Source of the DNA: Pseudorhodobacter antarcticus
Lineage (GTDB): Bacteria > Pseudomonadota > Alphaproteobacteria > Rhodobacterales > Rhodobacteraceae
Assembly: GCA_945897655.1 (NCBI GenBank)
Contig: CAMDHB010000036.1
Span: 1-16,104 of the forward strand
Direction of reading: 5' to 3'
Length of the DNA stretch: 16,104 bases
Part shown: positions 13,628 to 16,104 of the stretch, one piece after another
Numbering within the stretch: position 1 is the first letter of the stretch
How the letters are laid out: the number at the start of each line of letters is the position of its first letter
The notes under the pieces: model-generated
Told to the model about the DNA's origin: nothing
The model's input: only the letters and a program-made list of their open reading frames with translations
The model's database searches: none
Position numbers and translations under genes: made by a program

Positions 13628-14880
13628 TGGATGGAACTGTACTTGTTGCGGATGACGACCGCACGATCCGCACCGTCCTGACCCAGGCGCTGACCCGCGC
13701 CGGATGCAAGGTGCATGCCACCTCCAGCATGATGACGCTGATGCGCTGGGTGGAAGAGGGCAAGGGCGATCTGGTGATTTCGGATGTGATCATGCCCGAT
13801 GGCAACGGGCTTGAGGCGCTGCCGCGCATCAGCCGTATCCGACCCGGTCTGCCGGTGATCATCATCTCGGCCCAGAACACCATCATGACCGCCATTCAAG
13901 CGGCCGAGGCGGAGGCGTTTGACTATCTGCCCAAACCCTTTGACCTGCCCGACCTGATGAAACGATCCGCCCGCGCCCTGGACCAGAAACGCCGGGCGGC
14001 GGCGGCCGTTGTGGCCACGCCGCGAAACCCGGGCGACGACCTGCCGCTGGTGGGCCGCACCGCCGCAATGCAGGCGCTGTACCGTCTGGTGGCCAAGGTG
14101 ATGAACACCGACCTGCCCGTGCTGATCACCGGCGAATCGGGCACCGGCAAAAGCCTGATCGCCCGGGCCATCCACGACTTTTCCGATCGCCGCAGCCAGC
14201 CCTTCATGGTGGTTCAGGCCGCCGATCTGGCCGGGGTCGATGGCATATCCACCCTTTTGTCCAAGGCACGCGGTGGGTCGCTGTTGATCGACGAAGTGGC
14301 TGATTTCGATGACGACGGCCAAGCCCGCCTTGTCCGGATGCTGGACATCGCCGATGACCACGCCCCGCGCATCCTTGCCACCAGCCAGGCCGACCTTGTG
14401 CAGCGGGTCGAGGAGGGGCAGATGCGCAAGGATCTGTTCTACCGTCTGGGCGGCGTCACGCTGACCGTGCCGGCGCTCCGCGAACGGGTCGAAGATATCG
14501 TGCTGCTGGCCGAACACTTTCTGGCCCGGGGCGAACGAGAGATCGGCACGGCACGGCGCCTGAGTGCCGAGGCAAGCAATGTTCTGCGCGTTCACCCTTG
14601 GCCCGGCAATGCCCGTCAGTTGGAAAACGTGCTGAAGCGGCTGCTCGTCACATCCTCTGAACCCGAGATCGGTCAGGCCGAACTTGAGGTCGCCTTGGGT
14701 GGCAGCCATACCACCGAACCCGCTCGCGCCGGGGTGATCGAGAATGAGAAGCTGTCAGCCTCGGTTGCGCGCCATCTGAAGCGGTATTTCGATCTGCACA
14801 ACGGCCAACTGCCGCCCGCCGGGGTTTATGACCGCATTTTGCGCGAAATCGAACTGCCGCTGATCGAGATCGCCTTGTAA
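13627..14880 (+). CDS. ntrC: Nitrogen-regulation response regulator NtrC, truncated by an in-frame TAA
   Basis: As read, this is 417 residues. The receiver domain (1 to about 120) has the acidic pocket D9-D11, phosphoacceptor D53 and K103. The AAA+ domain (about 140-355) has Walker A GESGTGKS at 169-176, Walker B LLIDE at 219-223, the FYRL arginine region near 273 and HPWPGNARQLEN at 323-334. The GAFTGA loop that contacts sigma-54 and its surroundings are missing: about ten residues link QAADLAGVDG to LLSKARGGSLLIDE. This is a known property of Rhodobacter NtrC, which works with the sigma-70-type polymerase. The frame stops at TAA (14878-14880) after PLIEIAL, just before the Fis-type helix-turn-helix, which follows in the same frame to 14997. 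Without it the protein should not bind DNA specifically. The stop may be a real mutation or a sequence error. Confidence 0.93.
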   Translation: MDGTVLVADDDRTIRTVLTQALTRAGCKVHATSSMMTLMRWVEEGKGDLVISDVIMPDGNGLEALPRISRIRPGLPVIIISAQNTIMTAIQAAEAEAFDYLPKPFDLPDLMKRSARALDQKRRAAAAVVATPRNPGDDLPLVGRTAAMQALYRLVAKVMNTDLPVLITGESGTGKSLIARAIHDFSDRRSQPFMVVQAADLAGVDGISTLLSKARGGSLLIDEVADFDDDGQARLVRMLDIADDHAPRILATSQADLVQRVEEGQMRKDLFYRLGGVTLTVPALRERVEDIVLLAEHFLARGEREIGTARRLSAEASNVLRVHPWPGNARQLENVLKRLLVTSSEPEIGQAELEVALGGSHTTEPARAGVIENEKLSASVARHLKRYFDLHNGQLPPAGVYDRILREIELPLIEIAL

Positions 14881-14997
14881 GCGACCGCCGGCAACCAAGC
14901 TAAATGTGCGGACCTTTTGGGGATCAACCGCAATACTTTGCGCAAGAAGATCACTGACCTCGATATCCGCGTGACTCGCCGCCGCAAACTGATGTAA
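14881..14997 (+). pseudogene. ntrC: Detached NtrC C-terminal helix-turn-helix
   Basis: These are 38 codons plus a TAA in the same frame as ntrC, directly after its premature stop. They encode ATAGNQAKCADLLGINRNTL followed by RKKITDLDIRV and a basic RRRKLM end, the Fis-type DNA-binding domain that normally completes NtrC, giving about 456 residues in total. There is no start codon or Shine-Dalgarno to express it alone, so it is produced only by readthrough or if the stop is an error. Codon choice (TGT, CTT, TTG, ACT, AAA) is somewhat less GC-biased than in the rest of the gene. Confidence 0.88.
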
Positions 14998-15100
14998 AAC
15001 CGCCACAGCAAGCGTGTCACGGGTGCAGTGTTACCCATAAGACACCGGATGTGGCGATCAGGGCACAACCCGGGCGCCAACAACAGGGCGTGAGGGTCGG

Positions 15101-16104
15101 GTGCAAAGGTCTACCACTGCCAATTCCTGGCTTGTCCGGCTGTCGCGCCTGCGCAGACAGCGCCGGGTCCAGAATAGCATGACCTTCGGTTTGGTGTTCC
15201 TGGGGCCACTCCTGACGGCGGCGACTTTCCTTGCCTTGGGTCCGCTGAACATGGGCACCTCGTCGCCTTCGTTGCGGCTGATCATGCTGGCCGACCTGAT
15301 CTATGTGCTGGTCGTCACCTCGCTCGTCCTGCGCCGGATCGTCCAGATGCTGTCGGACCGGCGCAGCCAATCGGCCGGTTCGCGCCTGCACCTGCGGCTG
15401 ACCGGGGTGTTCACCATTGTCGCGCTGATCCCCACGGTTCTGGTTGCCGTTTTTGGTGTGCTGACCGTCAACATCGGTCTGGAAGGCTGGTTTTCCGACC
15501 GGGTCCGTGGCGTGATCGGCGCTTCGCTTGAGGCAGCACAGGCTTATGAGGCCGAGCAGACCGCGACACTGACCGCAGATATCGGGGCTCTTGCGCAATT
15601 TTTGAACCGCGAGAAGTCCCAGAACTTCCTGATGGATGACGGCGCTGTGCGCCCAATTCTGGCTCAGGGCCAATCGGCCATCCAGCGCGGGCTGAAAGAG
15701 GTGTATCTGATCAACTCGGCGGGCACGCTGCGAACCCGGGGCGAGAAGAGCTATCTATTCGACTTTGAACAACCCACGACGGCTGAAGTGGTGCGCGCCA
15801 AGGCTGGGGAGGTGGTGCTGATTTCGGACTGGGCCAACAACGAGTATCGGGCCTTGATTGAGCTTCAGGCCTTTCCGGACCGATTGCTCTATGTTTCGCG
15901 CAAGGTGGATGGCACCATTCTGGGCCTGTTGGATGAAACCCAGCAAACCGCTGCCCTTTATCAGCAGTTGGAGGCGGACCGGGGCAGCATCCTGTTCAAC
16001 TTTGGTCTGCTGTACCTCGGGTTTGCCGTCATCCTGATCGTGGCGGCGGTCTGGGGCGGTTTGTGGTTTGCAGAACGCCTCAGCCGTCCGGTCGGTCGCC
16101 TCGC
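15101..16104 (+). CDS. ntrY: Nitrogen-regulation membrane sensor kinase NtrY, 5' part
   Basis: These are the first 334 codons of a large membrane histidine kinase, cut by the window end. NtrY senses an envelope or redox-linked signal and pairs with NtrX; it follows ntrC in many alphaproteobacteria. Visible features are a basic N-terminus (RLSRLRRQRRVQN), two membrane helices (MTFGLVFLGPLLTAATFLAL and LRLIMLADLIYVLVVTSLVL), a third (LTGVFTIVALIPTVLVAVFG) leading into NIGLEGWFSDRVRGV, a periplasmic sensor region, a fourth helix (LLYLGFAVILIVAAVWGGLW) and the start of HAMP (ERLSRPVGRL). The kinase core lies outside. The proposed start is the GTG at 15101, with GAGGG at 15092-15096. The frame is open from 15041, and the ATG at 15179 is a later alternative that would lose the basic stretch. 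About 100 bases separate it from the NtrC tail. Confidence 0.9.
   Translation, partial: MQRSTTANSWLVRLSRLRRQRRVQNSMTFGLVFLGPLLTAATFLALGPLNMGTSSPSLRLIMLADLIYVLVVTSLVLRRIVQMLSDRRSQSAGSRLHLRLTGVFTIVALIPTVLVAVFGVLTVNIGLEGWFSDRVRGVIGASLEAAQAYEAEQTATLTADIGALAQFLNREKSQNFLMDDGAVRPILAQGQSAIQRGLKEVYLINSAGTLRTRGEKSYLFDFEQPTTAEVVRAKAGEVVLISDWANNEYRALIELQAFPDRLLYVSRKVDGTILGLLDETQQTAALYQQLEADRGSILFNFGLLYLGFAVILIVAAVWGGLWFAERLSRPVGRL

Noticed and set aside
13624..14709. A 361-codon minus-strand frame across ntrC
   Set aside because: It is antisense to the receiver and AAA+ domains of NtrC, whose catalytic motifs are clear on the plus strand.
3842..14880. Recoding of stop codons as an explanation for the two in-frame stops
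   Set aside because: One is TGA and the other TAA, and many intact genes here end normally in TGA or TAA, so a changed genetic code is not supported. No selenocysteine context is visible at the aquaporin TGA.
15014..15045. Imperfect stem between the NtrC tail and ntrY (GTGTC with GACAC, inner GGGT with ACCC)
   Set aside because: The stem is interrupted, has a large loop and no T-run, so it is not supportable as a terminator.

Overview
The window reads as a chromosomal segment of a high-GC alphaproteobacterium of the Rhodobacterales (Roseobacter/Rhodobacter lineage). The grounds are the order dusB(nifR3)-ntrB-ntrC-ntrY, an NtrC that lacks the GAFTGA loop as Rhodobacter NtrC does, a fused ispDF, the lineage-restricted DUF6456 and DUF6477 proteins, and a non-pyrrolysine MttB-family methyltransferase. 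I see no rRNA, tRNA, CRISPR array, insertion sequence or prophage.

Left part (1-4392): an MttB-superfamily methyltransferase gene ends in a strong intrinsic terminator. Convergent to it is a small DUF6477 gene, which is divergent from a DUF6456 gene with an N-terminal helix-turn-helix. Two copies of one dyad, ATTGTT-N11-AACAAT (18 of 23 positions identical), flank the DUF6477 gene. Next comes an AqpZ-like aquaporin gene on the minus strand, broken by an in-frame TGA.

Middle (4393-8796): lipA (plus strand) converges on a cytochrome c' gene through a perfect 15-bp hairpin. The minus strand then carries, in transcription order, hpt, a MUG/TDG-like DNA glycosylase, a 59-residue membrane protein, a diheme cytochrome c, a glutathione S-transferase and the cytochrome c'. 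Several of these junctions are stop/start overlaps.

Right part (8862-16104): a COQ10/RatA START-domain gene (plus strand) converges on a tight minus-strand operon ispDF-pgpA-cinA. Divergent from ispDF is the nitrogen-regulation operon dusB-ntrB-ntrC-ntrY, cut by the window edge within the NtrY HAMP region. ntrC has an in-frame TAA that removes its Fis-type DNA-binding helix-turn-helix, yet the missing 38 codons lie intact directly after the stop.

Most genes are housekeeping and ordinary. The points worth a second look are the two clean nonsense codons (ntrC and aquaporin), the paired dyads around DUF6477, the GAFTGA-less NtrC, and a glycosylase whose catalytic motif is altered. I found no convincing evidence of a new multi-gene system.
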